The notes under the pieces are model-generated. The model ran no database searches and was not told where the DNA came from. It was given only the letters and a program-made list of their open reading frames with translations. The position numbers were made by a program, and so were the translations under genes. A DNA stretch of 64,000 nucleotides, taken from contig NZ_FNIG01000003.1 in assembly GCF_900103915.1 (NCBI RefSeq), positions 1-64,000 of the forward strand. The letters run 5' to 3'. Numbering within the stretch: the first letter of the stretch is position 1; each line of letters starts with the position of its first letter. This document shows positions 7,536-16,112 of the stretch, piece after piece. Source of the stretch: Tenuibacillus multivorans (GTDB lineage: Bacteria > Bacillota > Bacilli > Bacillales > Alkalibacillaceae).

Positions 7536-8100
7536 TTAATTGATTAGTATTTCAATCTCATCTTCATATTCACTAAACAATTCATCTACTATTTGTTGTG
7601 CTTTATCATTCATTTCCTTTACTTCTTCTTCTGTTTCAGGCTTACCATCTAAATGTTCATTGAAGAATTCACTTATGTATATGCTTCTCTTAGCACTTCT
7701 CCTAAGATACTCCTTATAATATTCTTGAGCATCCATATCAAATATCTCAGCTTGAGCCTCAACAAATTCTCGCTCTTCCTTGGCTCTTCTATCTTCACCT
7801 TCGAATGGAAAGCGAGCAAAAAGTTCTACATGTCCCCTCTATATCATCTTTGGAGACTTCGATTCCCATTTTCTTAGCCTCTTGTATAATTAAAGTATCT
7901 TTAATTTTCGATTGAATGACATTCGGTATTTCTTCGTCTTCAACTTCAGAAAAAAAGCGAATGTCACCCACCGTTATTTCTTCTCCTCTTACAATGGCAG
8001 CAACGTCATCATGATCATATTCAGTTGTATCTGAACATCCTACTATTAAACTTATGCCTATTAAAATGAAACAACTAATAAATTTTTCAAGAGCTACCAT
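7536..8100 (-). pseudogene. SurA N-like lipoprotein paralogue, frameshifted
   Basis: The 5' frame (ATG at 8100, GGAGG site) encodes a signal peptide with lipobox LIVGC and the segment DDVAAIVRGEEITVGDIRFFSE, closely similar to the lipoprotein at 6127-6669. At GGGG (7834-7837) one extra base shifts the frame. Removing it gives IEGHVELFARFPFEGEDRRA, leading into MDAQEYYKEYLRRSAKRSIY and an acidic end EYEDEIEILIN, again like the paralogue. So a gene of normal length has been broken by one insertion, unless the base is a sequence error. Confidence 0.75.
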
Positions 8101-8123
8101 TATAACCTCCATCCTAAACTCAA

Positions 8124-8531
8124 TTAAAAATCAATATAAAAAGGTTGAGTGTTTTCATCTAAACAGTATTCAATTCTCTCTCTAAAATTTTTCCAGGTAA
8201 CCATATCCAATGCTTGCTTTATTGGAAAAAATCCGACTTCTAAACTCTCAGGGCTTGTCGTTGGTTCTCCCCCGATTGCTTTCCCTAAGAATAGTGTATT
8301 ACAAATTAATTGCTCTACATTTTGAAAGATTCCACAAAATTTGGTAACCTCTATATCTATTCCTGATTCCTCTTTCGTTTCCCTAATGGCAGCATCCTTC
8401 AATGATTCGCCCTCTTCAACTTGTCCACCTGGCATCTCCCATCCCCTACGTGGACCTTTAATCAATAAAATTTCCTTTTTGTTGTTTAACACAATAGCAG
8501 CTGCTGATACAATGTGTTTCGGTGTAGTCAT
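8124..8531 (-). CDS. NUDIX hydrolase (MutT-like)
   Basis: 135 residues with a perfect NUDIX box, GQVEEGESLKDAAIRETKEESGI (about residues 36-58), split here only for description: G-x5-E, REU, EE, SGI. The N-terminus (HIVSAAAIVLNNKKEILLIK) forms the first strands of the fold. The product would hydrolyse a nucleotide-linked substrate, with Mg2+; which one is unknown. It follows the broken lipoprotein gene upstream in the same orientation, 23 bp away. Confidence 0.9.
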   Translation of the reverse strand: MTTPKHIVSAAAIVLNNKKEILLIKGPRRGWEMPGGQVEEGESLKDAAIRETKEESGIDIEVTKFCGIFQNVEQLICNTLFLGKAIGGEPTTSPESLEVGFFPIKQALDMVTWKNFRERIEYCLDENTQPFYIDF

Positions 8532-8626
8532 ATATGTATCCCTCTTTTCTAATCAAGTCTAGTAACTTAATCCTAATGTTAACATAAAATTCCATTGGAT
8601 ATGACTAATTTTATAGATTGCTTGAT

Positions 8627-8658
8627 TGAAAAAATAAATAGGATGCCATTTGCATCCC
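8627..8658 (-). terminator. Rho-independent terminator of dinB
   Basis: On the minus strand GGATGC and GCATCC pair around a short loop and are followed by TATTTATTTTTTC. It lies about 90 bp after the dinB stop codon. Confidence 0.7.
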
Positions 8659-8745
8659 ATAAACTGCATTATTTTTTTTAGTTCTAGACACCAATCTATT
8701 AATCTTATTTGAACCACATTTTCTCCGTCACCATTTTCCACGCTT

Positions 8746-9978
8746 TTATTTCTCCTTATATTCATTTAAAAAATCTTTCTGAAAGGATGTGTTTAGTTCT
8801 GCTTGATGGTCCTTCGGCTTTATAAAAGCATCCTTTCCATATTTCTCTTTAATTTTGTCAACAGCTAAATAAAGCTCTTCCTTTTCAGCATCTTTTTCGT
8901 AATTAAATAAATCTAACTGCTTAGCCATTTCATCTTTAGGTGTTAAATGCTGTGCGGTTACTCCCAGCAATCTTATGGGCTCTTCATTCCAATGTTGTTG
9001 AAATAGCTGCTTAGCGATTGTCACGATTTCATTGGTTGTTTCAACAAATTGGGTTAATTGTTTACTTCGGGTAATCGTTTTCCGATCATGATATCTGATC
9101 ATAATTTGTATATTTTCGGATACGACTCCTTTTCGGTCCATCCGTGCAGCTACTTTTTCTGACAGCTGCATGAAAACTTTATTAATTTCAGTTTGGTCTG
9201 TCATATCGTAAGGTAAAGTCGTTGAATTACCTATACTTTTAAACTCATTAACCGCATCGGGATCAACCGGTCGGTCATCAATCCCATTAGCACGTTGATG
9301 TAATCGTTCACCGTTAATACCAAGTAAATTTTTTAATGTCAGAACATCCTTTTGTGCTAAGTTACCAATGGTTTCAATATCAATTTTTCTTAACTTCTCC
9401 TCTGTCTTTTGTCCGACGCCATACATCTCACCGATTGGCAGATTCCACAGTTTATCCTTAATCTCACGCTTTCTAAGGACGGTTATGCCTAAGGGTTTCT
9501 TCATGTTTGAAGCCATTTTAGCTAAAAATTTGTTTGGTGCAATTCCAATACTGCTAGGTAAATCTAACTCATCAAGAATCCGTTTTTGTATGCTTTTAGC
9601 TAATTCAACCGGATTCCGATTACCGACATAGTCGGTCACATCCATATAGCCTTCATCAATGGAAACTGGCTGGACGATTGGCGTAAATTTAGAAAGAATT
9701 GAAAACATGCTGCGGGATGCTTCACGATAACGATCAAAATTTGGTTTTAATACAATTAACTCTGGGTAGTGATCATAAGCCTGCCATAAAGGCATGGTGG
9801 TCTTCACCCCTTTGGCCCGTGCTTCATAACTACTTGTTACAACAATTCCACGTCGCTCTTCAGGGTTACCAGCAATGGCTACTGGCTTCCCCTTCAGTTC
9901 AGGGCGATAAGCCATTTCTACTGAGGCGTAGAAACTATTCATATCCACATGGTATATAATTCTTCCTTTACGTTTCAT
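8746..9978 (-). CDS. dinB: DNA polymerase IV (Y family)
   Basis: About 410 residues from ATG at 9978 (AGGTGG upstream); a longer frame begins 15 codons earlier but without support. Translesion polymerase that copies past damaged bases at the cost of accuracy. The catalytic metal-binding residues are visible in HVDMNSFYASVE near the N-terminus and SIDEGYMDVT near residue 105. Helix-hairpin-helix elements (LWNLPIGEMYGVGQKTEEKL) and the little-finger domain follow. Corresponds in position to B. subtilis yqjH (polY1). No LexA box was seen upstream. Confidence 0.93.
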   Translation of the reverse strand: MKRKGRIIYHVDMNSFYASVEMAYRPELKGKPVAIAGNPEERRGIVVTSSYEARAKGVKTTMPLWQAYDHYPELIVLKPNFDRYREASRSMFSILSKFTPIVQPVSIDEGYMDVTDYVGNRNPVELAKSIQKRILDELDLPSSIGIAPNKFLAKMASNMKKPLGITVLRKREIKDKLWNLPIGEMYGVGQKTEEKLRKIDIETIGNLAQKDVLTLKNLLGINGERLHQRANGIDDRPVDPDAVNEFKSIGNSTTLPYDMTDQTEINKVFMQLSEKVAARMDRKGVVSENIQIMIRYHDRKTITRSKQLTQFVETTNEIVTIAKQLFQQHWNEEPIRLLGVTAQHLTPKDEMAKQLDLFNYEKDAEKEELYLAVDKIKEKYGKDAFIKPKDHQAELNTSFQKDFLNEYKEK

Positions 9979-9989
9979 ATGACCACCTA

Positions 9990-10028
9990 CGTAAAAGTGC
10001 TTGATGTTAGAGACACCAAGCACTTTTG
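9990..10028 (-). terminator. Terminator after the M20 peptidase gene
   Basis: AAAAGTGCTTG (9993-10003) and its complement CAAGCACTTTT (10017-10027) form an 11-bp perfect stem five bases beyond the peptidase stop codon. It separates the methylmalonyl-CoA cluster from dinB. The trailing U-tract is short on the minus strand. Confidence 0.65.
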
Positions 10029-10032
10029 AATA

Positions 10033-11175
10033 TTATGAGTTCGACGCTTCTACAACAATTGACGTGATAAGCTCAGATACCTTAATGAGTTCATTGACAG
10101 GCATACGTTCATCTGTCGTATGAATGTTTTCATAACCGACACAAAGATTGACTGTTGGCACACCTAATCCGGCAAAAATGTTGGCGTCACTTCCGCCACC
10201 GCTTTTTTCTAATTGGCTGTCACGACCAATATTTTTCGCCGCGGCTTTGGCGATTTCCACAACTTGATCCCCTTCTTCATGACGGAATCCAGGGTACATG
10301 ATTTCAACGTCCACTTCCAAGGAACCACCGAGTTCTTTTTCAGCTTCTTGACAAGCTTGTTTTATTTTATCTATTTGCCGATCTAATTTTTCAGGATTTA
10401 ATGAGCGTGCCTCAGCTAAAATAAACGCTTCATCGCTTACGATATTCGTCGCTTTCCCACCTTCAAAGCGTCCGATATTCGCAGTTGTTTCGTCATCAAT
10501 ACGCCCGAGCGGCATCCTAGCAATGGCTTTTGCCGCTAGCGTAATAGCGGAAATCCCTTTTTCTGGAGCTAAACCGGCATGAGCAGATTTACCACGTGAG
10601 GTAATCCATAACTTAGCCTGAGTCGGAGCCGCGACAATAATATTACCGACTTTCCCATTACTATCGACAGCGTAACCGTATTTAGCATCTAACAAATTGG
10701 AGTCAAATGCTTTAGCACCAACTAATCCCGACTCTTCACCAACGGTAATAACAAATTGGACATCACCATGTTCCAGATTATTGTCTTTTAATGTTTTAAT
10801 CGCTTCAAGCATTGATGCAATACCCGCTTTATCATCCGCACCTAAAATTGTTGTCCCATCCGAGACGATATAATCACCTTCAATGGATGGCTTGATTCCA
10901 TTACCTGGGACAACGGTATCCATGTGGGAAGTAAAATAAATTGGGTCTGCGCCTTTCTTATTACCTTTTAACGTAAACACTAAATTATTAGCGCCATGAC
11001 CGGTTTCTTCTTTGGCGTTATCTTCTTGAACGCTAAGACCTAGCGCTTTGAATTTCTCTATTAAAACCTTTGAGATGTTTTCTTCATGTTTTGTTTCTGA
11101 ATCGACTTGTACGAGTTCCATAAATTCATCGATTAAACGTTGCTCATTAATCTGTATCTCTTGCAAATTGTGCAC
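10033..11175 (-). CDS. M20-family peptidase (PepT-like, YqjE type)
   Basis: 380 residues, full length. Metal-binding motifs of the M20/M25/M40 family are visible: YFTSHMDTVVPGNG, the ILGADDKAGIASML segment bearing the bridging aspartate, and TVGEESGLVGAKAFD with the catalytic glutamate. The lid/dimerisation domain lies in between (about 180-290). Probable di- or tripeptide aminopeptidase in the cytoplasm with two zinc ions. It follows the carboxyltransferase gene by nine bases, matching B. subtilis yqjD-yqjE. Confidence 0.9.
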   Translation of the reverse strand: MHNLQEIQINEQRLIDEFMELVQVDSETKHEENISKVLIEKFKALGLSVQEDNAKEETGHGANNLVFTLKGNKKGADPIYFTSHMDTVVPGNGIKPSIEGDYIVSDGTTILGADDKAGIASMLEAIKTLKDNNLEHGDVQFVITVGEESGLVGAKAFDSNLLDAKYGYAVDSNGKVGNIIVAAPTQAKLWITSRGKSAHAGLAPEKGISAITLAAKAIARMPLGRIDDETTANIGRFEGGKATNIVSDEAFILAEARSLNPEKLDRQIDKIKQACQEAEKELGGSLEVDVEIMYPGFRHEEGDQVVEIAKAAAKNIGRDSQLEKSGGGSDANIFAGLGVPTVNLCVGYENIHTTDERMPVNELIKVSELITSIVVEASNS

Positions 11176-11184
11176 CTCCGATGA

Positions 11185-12732
11185 TTATAAAGGAATGTTA
11201 CCGTGTTTCTTATTGGGGCGTTCCTCTTTTTTATTTCTTAACATATTTAATCCTTGTGACAATTTAATTCTTGTTTCCCTAGGGTCGATAACATCATCAA
11301 CCATGCCTAAGCCAGCTGCGACATATGGATTCGCAAATTTTTCGCGGTATTCGCTAATTTTATGTTGTCTCGTTTCCTCTGGATGGTCACTTTCTTTGAT
11401 GTCTTTAGCGAATATGATATTAGCCGCTCCATCTGGTCCCATCACCGCAATTTCAGCATTTGGCCAAGCAAAGACTAAATCAGCGCCAATTGATTTACTA
11501 TTTAACGCGACATAAGCACCGCCATATGCTTTTCTCGTGATGACGGTAATTTTCGGAACTGTTGCCTCAGAATAAGCATATAAAATTTTCGCCCCGTGGC
11601 GAATAATACCACCATGTTCCTGCTTAACGCCTGGGAAAAAGCCTGTCACATCCTCAAACGTCACAATTGGGATATTAAACGAATCACATAAACGAATAAA
11701 ACGTGATGCCTTATCACTTGAATCAATATCTAATCCTCCAGCTAAATGCTTCGGTTGGTTACAAACTAAGCCGACATTCTCCCCTTTGATTGTCGCGAAT
11801 CCAACGACCACATTTTTCGCAAAATCAGGATGGATCTCAAAAAATGAATCTGCATCAACGACTTCTTTAATAATCGTTCGAACATCGTAAGGACGAATAG
11901 CATCAAATGGAATTGAATCAGTTAAATCCCCACGAAAATCTTCTTTAAATTGATATTCTGCAGTAGGTGGTTTTTCATCAGCGTTTTGTGGAAGATATTG
12001 AAGCAGCTGCTTCACTTGGTCTAATGCTTCCTCTTCCGTCTTAGCCTTTAAATGAGCATTACCACTTTTACGATTATGTACATCCGCCCCACCTAAATCT
12101 TCAGATGAGATTTGTTCGCCTGTCACGGTTTCGATTACTTTTGGTCCTGTAATGAACATTTGCGAGGTTTCCTCAACCATGATGACAAAATCCGTAATAG
12201 CTGGTGAATAGACTGCCCCACCTGCACATGGACCCATGATAACAGAAATTTGCGGAATAACACCAGAATAAATTGAATTTCGATAAAAGACGTGACCGTA
12301 CCCGTCGAGTGATGCGACACCTTCTTGAATACGTGCGCCGCCTGAATCATTTAACCCAATAAAAGGTGTTCCATTTTTAGCAGCCAAATCCATGACAGCG
12401 GCAATCTTTTTACCGTGCATTTCACCTAACGCTCCACCGTAAACGGTGAAGTCTTGCGCAAATAAGTATATGGGCCTCTGATTAATTGTACCATATCCCG
12501 TGACGACGCCTTCACCAGGTACTTCTTTTCCATTCATACCAAAATCGGTCACGCGATGTTCAATAAAAGGATTTAACTCGACAAATGATCCTTCATCTAG
12601 TAAATACTCAATTCGTTCACGCGCGGTCATTTTCCCTTTATCGCGTTGTTTTTGAATCTTTTCATCGCCACCGCCTAGTTCAACTTTGCGGCGTTTATCG
12701 TAGAGTTCGTTAATTTTATCATAAATATCCAT
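11185..12732 (-). CDS. Acyl-CoA (propionyl-CoA) carboxylase, carboxyltransferase beta subunit
   Basis: 515 residues, the usual PccB/MmdA length. Two crotonase-like halves are visible with oxyanion-hole glycines: GPCAGGAVYSPAITDF in the first and TRKAYGGAYVALNSKSIGAD in the second. With a biotinylated partner it carboxylates propionyl-CoA to methylmalonyl-CoA (or runs the reverse). No dedicated alpha subunit lies nearby; accBC at 53-55 kb or another biotin carboxylase would be needed. It abuts the epimerase gene with no gap and belongs with the mutase genes to one operon. Confidence 0.9.
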   Translation of the reverse strand: MDIYDKINELYDKRRKVELGGGDEKIQKQRDKGKMTARERIEYLLDEGSFVELNPFIEHRVTDFGMNGKEVPGEGVVTGYGTINQRPIYLFAQDFTVYGGALGEMHGKKIAAVMDLAAKNGTPFIGLNDSGGARIQEGVASLDGYGHVFYRNSIYSGVIPQISVIMGPCAGGAVYSPAITDFVIMVEETSQMFITGPKVIETVTGEQISSEDLGGADVHNRKSGNAHLKAKTEEEALDQVKQLLQYLPQNADEKPPTAEYQFKEDFRGDLTDSIPFDAIRPYDVRTIIKEVVDADSFFEIHPDFAKNVVVGFATIKGENVGLVCNQPKHLAGGLDIDSSDKASRFIRLCDSFNIPIVTFEDVTGFFPGVKQEHGGIIRHGAKILYAYSEATVPKITVITRKAYGGAYVALNSKSIGADLVFAWPNAEIAVMGPDGAANIIFAKDIKESDHPEETRQHKISEYREKFANPYVAAGLGMVDDVIDPRETRIKLSQGLNMLRNKKEERPNKKHGNIPL

Positions 12733-13143
12733 TTAAGCATCCTCCTGTTTCTGCTGACATAGTTCGAATAGTACGCCATTTGCTGCCTTTGGATGTAAAA
12801 ATGCGACCTGGCTTTCGTGAGCGCCTTCTTTTGGTTGCTCGTGAATTAGACGAATTCCCTGTTCTTTTAAAGAGTCGAGTCTTGCTTTTATATCATTAAC
12901 ATCAAGTGCTACATGATGGATTCCTTCGCCCTTTTTAGCAATGAATTTCGCAATAGGTGAATCATCATTTAACGGTTCAAGCAGCTCGATAGCACTTTCA
13001 CCAATATTAAAAAACGCAACACGAACCTGTTCAGATGGCACTTCCTCAATCCCTTTTAAGGTGAGGTTTAATGCATCGCGGTAAAACGGGATCATGTCAT
13101 CTAAACTATTAACAGCTATTCCAATATGAGCAATCTTGTTCAT
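12733..13143 (-). CDS. mce: Methylmalonyl-CoA epimerase
   Basis: 136 residues of the glyoxalase/VOC fold: two beta-alpha-beta-beta-beta repeats starting [23 protein letters not shown] and [19 protein letters not shown]. Metal ligands expected in the family are visible as H in HIGIAV, E in AIELLEPL, H in HHVALD and E in FELCQ. It interconverts the (S) and (R) forms of methylmalonyl-CoA. The start overlaps the stop of the B12-subunit gene by four bases, which suggests translational coupling. Confidence 0.93.
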   Translation of the reverse strand: MNKIAHIGIAVNSLDDMIPFYRDALNLTLKGIEEVPSEQVRVAFFNIGESAIELLEPLNDDSPIAKFIAKKGEGIHHVALDVNDIKARLDSLKEQGIRLIHEQPKEGAHESQVAFLHPKAANGVLFELCQQKQEDA

Positions 13144-13544
13144 ACCTGCTCACCTCGTATTAAACCTTGTATATATTGGGCTAATTCCGTCGTTTTTGTC
13201 CCAGAAGTAAAAATCTTATGAATACCTTTTTCTTCTAAAAAGCTAATATCCTCCTCTGGGATGACACCTCCACCAATAACCGGAATATCATCTGCCCCTC
13301 TATTTTTTAATTCTTCAACAACTTTCGGAAATAAGGCTTTATGTCCACCAGATAATGAAGACAAACCAACGACATCAACATCCTCTTGAATCGCGGCTTG
13401 TGCAATTTGTGGTGCAGATTGTCGCAGCCCTGTATAAATAACTTCCATTCCATGATCTCTTAAGGCTTGCGCAATAACTAAAGCACCGCGATCATGGCCG
13501 TCTAGTCCTGGTTTCGCGATTAATACCCTAATCTTTTGTTCCAT
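13140..13544 (-). CDS. Methylmalonyl-CoA mutase, cobalamin-binding small subunit
   Basis: 134 residues from ATG at 13544, preceded by GGAGGT. It is a stand-alone B12-binding domain: the base-off/His-on motif [13 protein letters not shown] carries the cobalt-ligating histidine, SSLSGGH binds the nucleotide loop, and GGGVIP closes the pocket. It pairs with the 552-residue catalytic subunit encoded just upstream. In most mutases this domain is fused to the large chain; the split form is common in Bacillaceae and archaea. Confidence 0.93.
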   Translation of the reverse strand: MEQKIRVLIAKPGLDGHDRGALVIAQALRDHGMEVIYTGLRQSAPQIAQAAIQEDVDVVGLSSLSGGHKALFPKVVEELKNRGADDIPVIGGGVIPEEDISFLEEKGIHKIFTSGTKTTELAQYIQGLIRGEQV

Positions 13545-13564
13545 CTCTTTTACCTCCAATGACT

Positions 13565-15223
13565 TTAAGCTCCAGTGTATTCTCCAAATTCATCGCGTAG
13601 TATGTTACAAATTTCGCCCACTGTGGCATATGCTTTAACGGATTCTAAAATATATGGCATGACGTTAGTCTCTGGATTTTTTGCCGCTTCTCGTAACTGA
13701 TTCAAGATATCATCAACAACAGCTTGATTTCGTTTCTCACGCGCTTGTTGCACTTGCTTCACTTGATCCTTCTCAAGCTGTTCATCAACTTTTAACAAGT
13801 CTGCATTTAATTCTTCATCGATTTGAAATTCATTTAAACCCACGATAATATCGTCTTTTGATTCAATTTTTTTCTGGGCTTCATAAGCTGCCTGATGGAT
13901 TTCGCGTTGCATATATCCATCTTCAACTGCTTGAACCGCACCGCCCATTTCTTCGATTCGATCCAAATAAGACCATACCTCTTGTTCAATTCGATCTGTC
14001 ATCTCTTCGACGTAATAAGAACCAGCTAATGGGTCAACTGTATCGGCTACGCCACTTTCATGAGCGATAATCTGTTGTGTTCTTAACGCTATTCGAGCTG
14101 ATTCCTCAGTTGGTAAAGCTAGAGCTTCATCACGTGAGTTGGTGTGTAAACTCTGCGTCCCACCCATGACAGCTGATAAAGCTTGTAGTGCTACTCGCAC
14201 AATATTATTATCTGGCTGTTGCGCCGTTAATGTTGAACCACCTGTTTGAGTATGAAAACGTAAACGTAAGCTTTTTTCGTTTTCAGCACCATATTTTTCT
14301 TTCATTAAGTGTGCCCAAATTCGTCTAGCGGCACGGAATTTTGCCGCTTCTTCAAAGAAATTATTATGCGCATTAAAGAAGAAGGCTAATCGAGGTGCGA
14401 ATTGATCAACTTTTAAACCGCTTTCAATAGCCGCGTCAACATAAGCCATGCCATTCGCTAATGTAAAGGCCACCTCTTGAACAGCCGTCGAGCCAGCTTC
14501 ACGGATGTGATAACCCGAAATACTAATGGTATTAAACTTTGGTACGTCTTCTGCACAGTACTCAAAAATATTGGTAATCAAACGCATCGATGGCTTAGGT
14601 GGATAAATATAAGTCCCACGTGCGATATATTCTTTTAATATATCATTTTGAATCGTTCCCGTAATGTTTTCTTTTGGTACGCCTTGCTTCTCCGCAACTG
14701 CTATATACATGCATAGTAAAACAGATGCAGGAGCGTTAATCGTCATCGACGTACTAACTTTGTCGAGCGGAATAAGATCTAATAAGATTTCCATATCCTC
14801 TAATGAATCAATTGCGACACCGACTTTCCCAACTTCTCCTTCTGCCATTGGATCATCAGAGTCATATCCTATTTGTGTCGGCAAATCAAAAGCAACAGAT
14901 AGACCTGTTTGACCTTGGTCTAATAAATATCTAAAACGCTGATTTGTTTCTTTTGCTGAACCAAAACCAGCATATTGACGCATCGTCCAAAAACGGCTGC
15001 GATACATGCCAGGTTGAATTCCACGTGTATAAGGATACTGTCCTGGAAACCCTAACTTTTCCATATATTCATCATGTAAAGCCTCATGTTGAGGTAAATA
15101 CATCGGGTCAATTTCTAAATCGGATTTGTTAACAAATGTCTCTTTTCTTTCAGGAAAACGTACTTGAGTTTTTTTCATTTTTTCCTGCCACTGCTTTTGG
15201 GCCGTATTAAAATCATTCCCCAT
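13565..15223 (-). CDS. Methylmalonyl-CoA mutase, catalytic large subunit
   Basis: About 552 residues from ATG at 15223 (GGGAGC nine bases upstream; a TTG three codons earlier is too close to it). It is a TIM-barrel acyl-CoA mutase lacking the B12 domain, which is encoded separately downstream. Substrate-pocket residues favour methylmalonyl-CoA: tyrosine in MRQYAGFG (phenylalanine in isobutyryl-CoA mutase, isoleucine in 2-hydroxyisobutyryl-CoA mutase), alanine in SVAFDLPT, and arginine in PPKPSMRLI for the carboxylate. It converts (R)-methylmalonyl-CoA to succinyl-CoA, a sink for propionyl-CoA from isoleucine and valine. No MeaB chaperone gene is visible. Confidence 0.92.
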   Translation of the reverse strand: MGNDFNTAQKQWQEKMKKTQVRFPERKETFVNKSDLEIDPMYLPQHEALHDEYMEKLGFPGQYPYTRGIQPGMYRSRFWTMRQYAGFGSAKETNQRFRYLLDQGQTGLSVAFDLPTQIGYDSDDPMAEGEVGKVGVAIDSLEDMEILLDLIPLDKVSTSMTINAPASVLLCMYIAVAEKQGVPKENITGTIQNDILKEYIARGTYIYPPKPSMRLITNIFEYCAEDVPKFNTISISGYHIREAGSTAVQEVAFTLANGMAYVDAAIESGLKVDQFAPRLAFFFNAHNNFFEEAAKFRAARRIWAHLMKEKYGAENEKSLRLRFHTQTGGSTLTAQQPDNNIVRVALQALSAVMGGTQSLHTNSRDEALALPTEESARIALRTQQIIAHESGVADTVDPLAGSYYVEEMTDRIEQEVWSYLDRIEEMGGAVQAVEDGYMQREIHQAAYEAQKKIESKDDIIVGLNEFQIDEELNADLLKVDEQLEKDQVKQVQQAREKRNQAVVDDILNQLREAAKNPETNVMPYILESVKAYATVGEICNILRDEFGEYTGA

Positions 15224-15386
15224 TCCTGACAAGCTCCCTTCGAAAATAATTCACAGTTCATTTGCTATTTTATGTTTTTTAAGAAAATTCTCTCCTATTA
15301 CTATTTTAAAGGAAAGATTAATCTTGTCCAATCAAACTTTTTCTTTTACAATAATTAATAGTGTTATTGTAAGGGAGGAATCCGTC

Positions 15387-15536
15387 GTGTCAAAAAATCA
15401 AAAGAAAAAGCAGTCTCAAGCTCCTTTTTCAACGCCAAAAAGAAAACGCAATAAAATGACAACCATTGTCATTTGGTTAATGATTATCGCCATGTTATTA
15501 TCTGTCTTTACATTCTCAGCTGCGATGTTTATATAA
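15387..15536 (+). CDS. Small C-terminally anchored membrane protein (DUF4044/Prli42-like)
   Basis: 49 residues from GTG at 15387, chosen because GGGAGG stands eight bases upstream; the frame extends further 5' without support. A basic, lysine-rich N-terminus (KNQKKKQSQ, PKRKRNKM) is followed by a single membrane segment IVIWLMIIAMLLSVFTFSAAMF. This layout matches the small tail-anchored Prli42 family that tethers the stressosome in Listeria. Assignment rests on length and pattern. It converges on niaR with a shared terminator. Confidence 0.65.
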   Translation: MSKNQKKKQSQAPFSTPKRKRNKMTTIVIWLMIIAMLLSVFTFSAAMFI

Positions 15537-15541
15537 TGATG

Positions 15542-15578
15542 AAAAAAGGTATGAGTGCCGTTCACTCATACCTTTTTA
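15542..15578. terminator. Bidirectional terminator between the Prli42-like gene and niaR
   Basis: GGTATGAGTG (15548-15557) and CACTCATACC (15563-15572) form a perfect 10-bp stem with A-run and T-run on the two sides. The niaR stop codon lies within the stem. Confidence 0.85.
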
Positions 15579-16108
15579 TCTACTAGAAATCCCGCTTCGC
15601 CTAATGCTTCTTCCGCTTCATCTAATAAGTCTTCAGATTGGGCCACAATCGTATGTAAATGAATCCCATCCGTCAATTCAAGTAGTAAAGAAGCGCTTGA
15701 TGATTCTATTTGATCGATGAAGCGTTCAACTTCTTTTCGATTAGATATTCTAAGCTGTGCTTTAAATTCGCCATAAACTGGATGATCAACCGTGACATCT
15801 TTCACAAACACACCGTGGTCCACTAAAATATTTAATTCCTCTGCTGTATTCTCTGGCGTATGGTAGCACGCAATCGTTCGCTCTATACCCGATTCTTGTT
15901 GTTGATCTGACATATAAATATAGCCTTGGCTGGTTGCTAAAATTGGCTCATTTTTCGCTTTTAATAATGCCATATCACCGACAATGACCTGTCGACTGAC
16001 ACCAACACGCACAGATATGTCTCGACCTGAAATTGGCTCTTTCGCTTCCATTAATAATTGAAGGATATAATGGCGTCGTTCATCAGCTGTCATCTTATGC
16101 TTCGTCAC
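15566..16108 (-). CDS. niaR: Nicotinate-responsive transcriptional repressor NiaR
   Basis: 180 residues, starting at GTG with AGGAGG eight bases upstream. An N-terminal winged helix-turn-helix (RRHYILQLLMEAKEPISGRD, then VSRQVIVGDMALLKA) is followed by a 3H domain with the histidines DHGVFVKD, DHPVYGEF and DGIHLHTI that bind metal and nicotinate. It represses NAD synthesis genes when nicotinate is plentiful. It lies right after nifS, five bases away, and a likely operator sits between nifS and nadB. Homologue of B. subtilis yrxA. Confidence 0.92.
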   Translation of the reverse strand: MTKHKMTADERRHYILQLLMEAKEPISGRDISVRVGVSRQVIVGDMALLKAKNEPILATSQGYIYMSDQQQESGIERTIACYHTPENTAEELNILVDHGVFVKDVTVDHPVYGEFKAQLRISNRKEVERFIDQIESSSASLLLELTDGIHLHTIVAQSEDLLDEAEEALGEAGFLVDKKV

Positions 16109-16112
16109 ATGA

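Noticed and set aside
8559-8765. Minus-strand frame of 68 codons after dinB
   Set aside because: It overlaps the dinB end and runs through the dinB terminator hairpin; no ribosome-binding site or family pattern.
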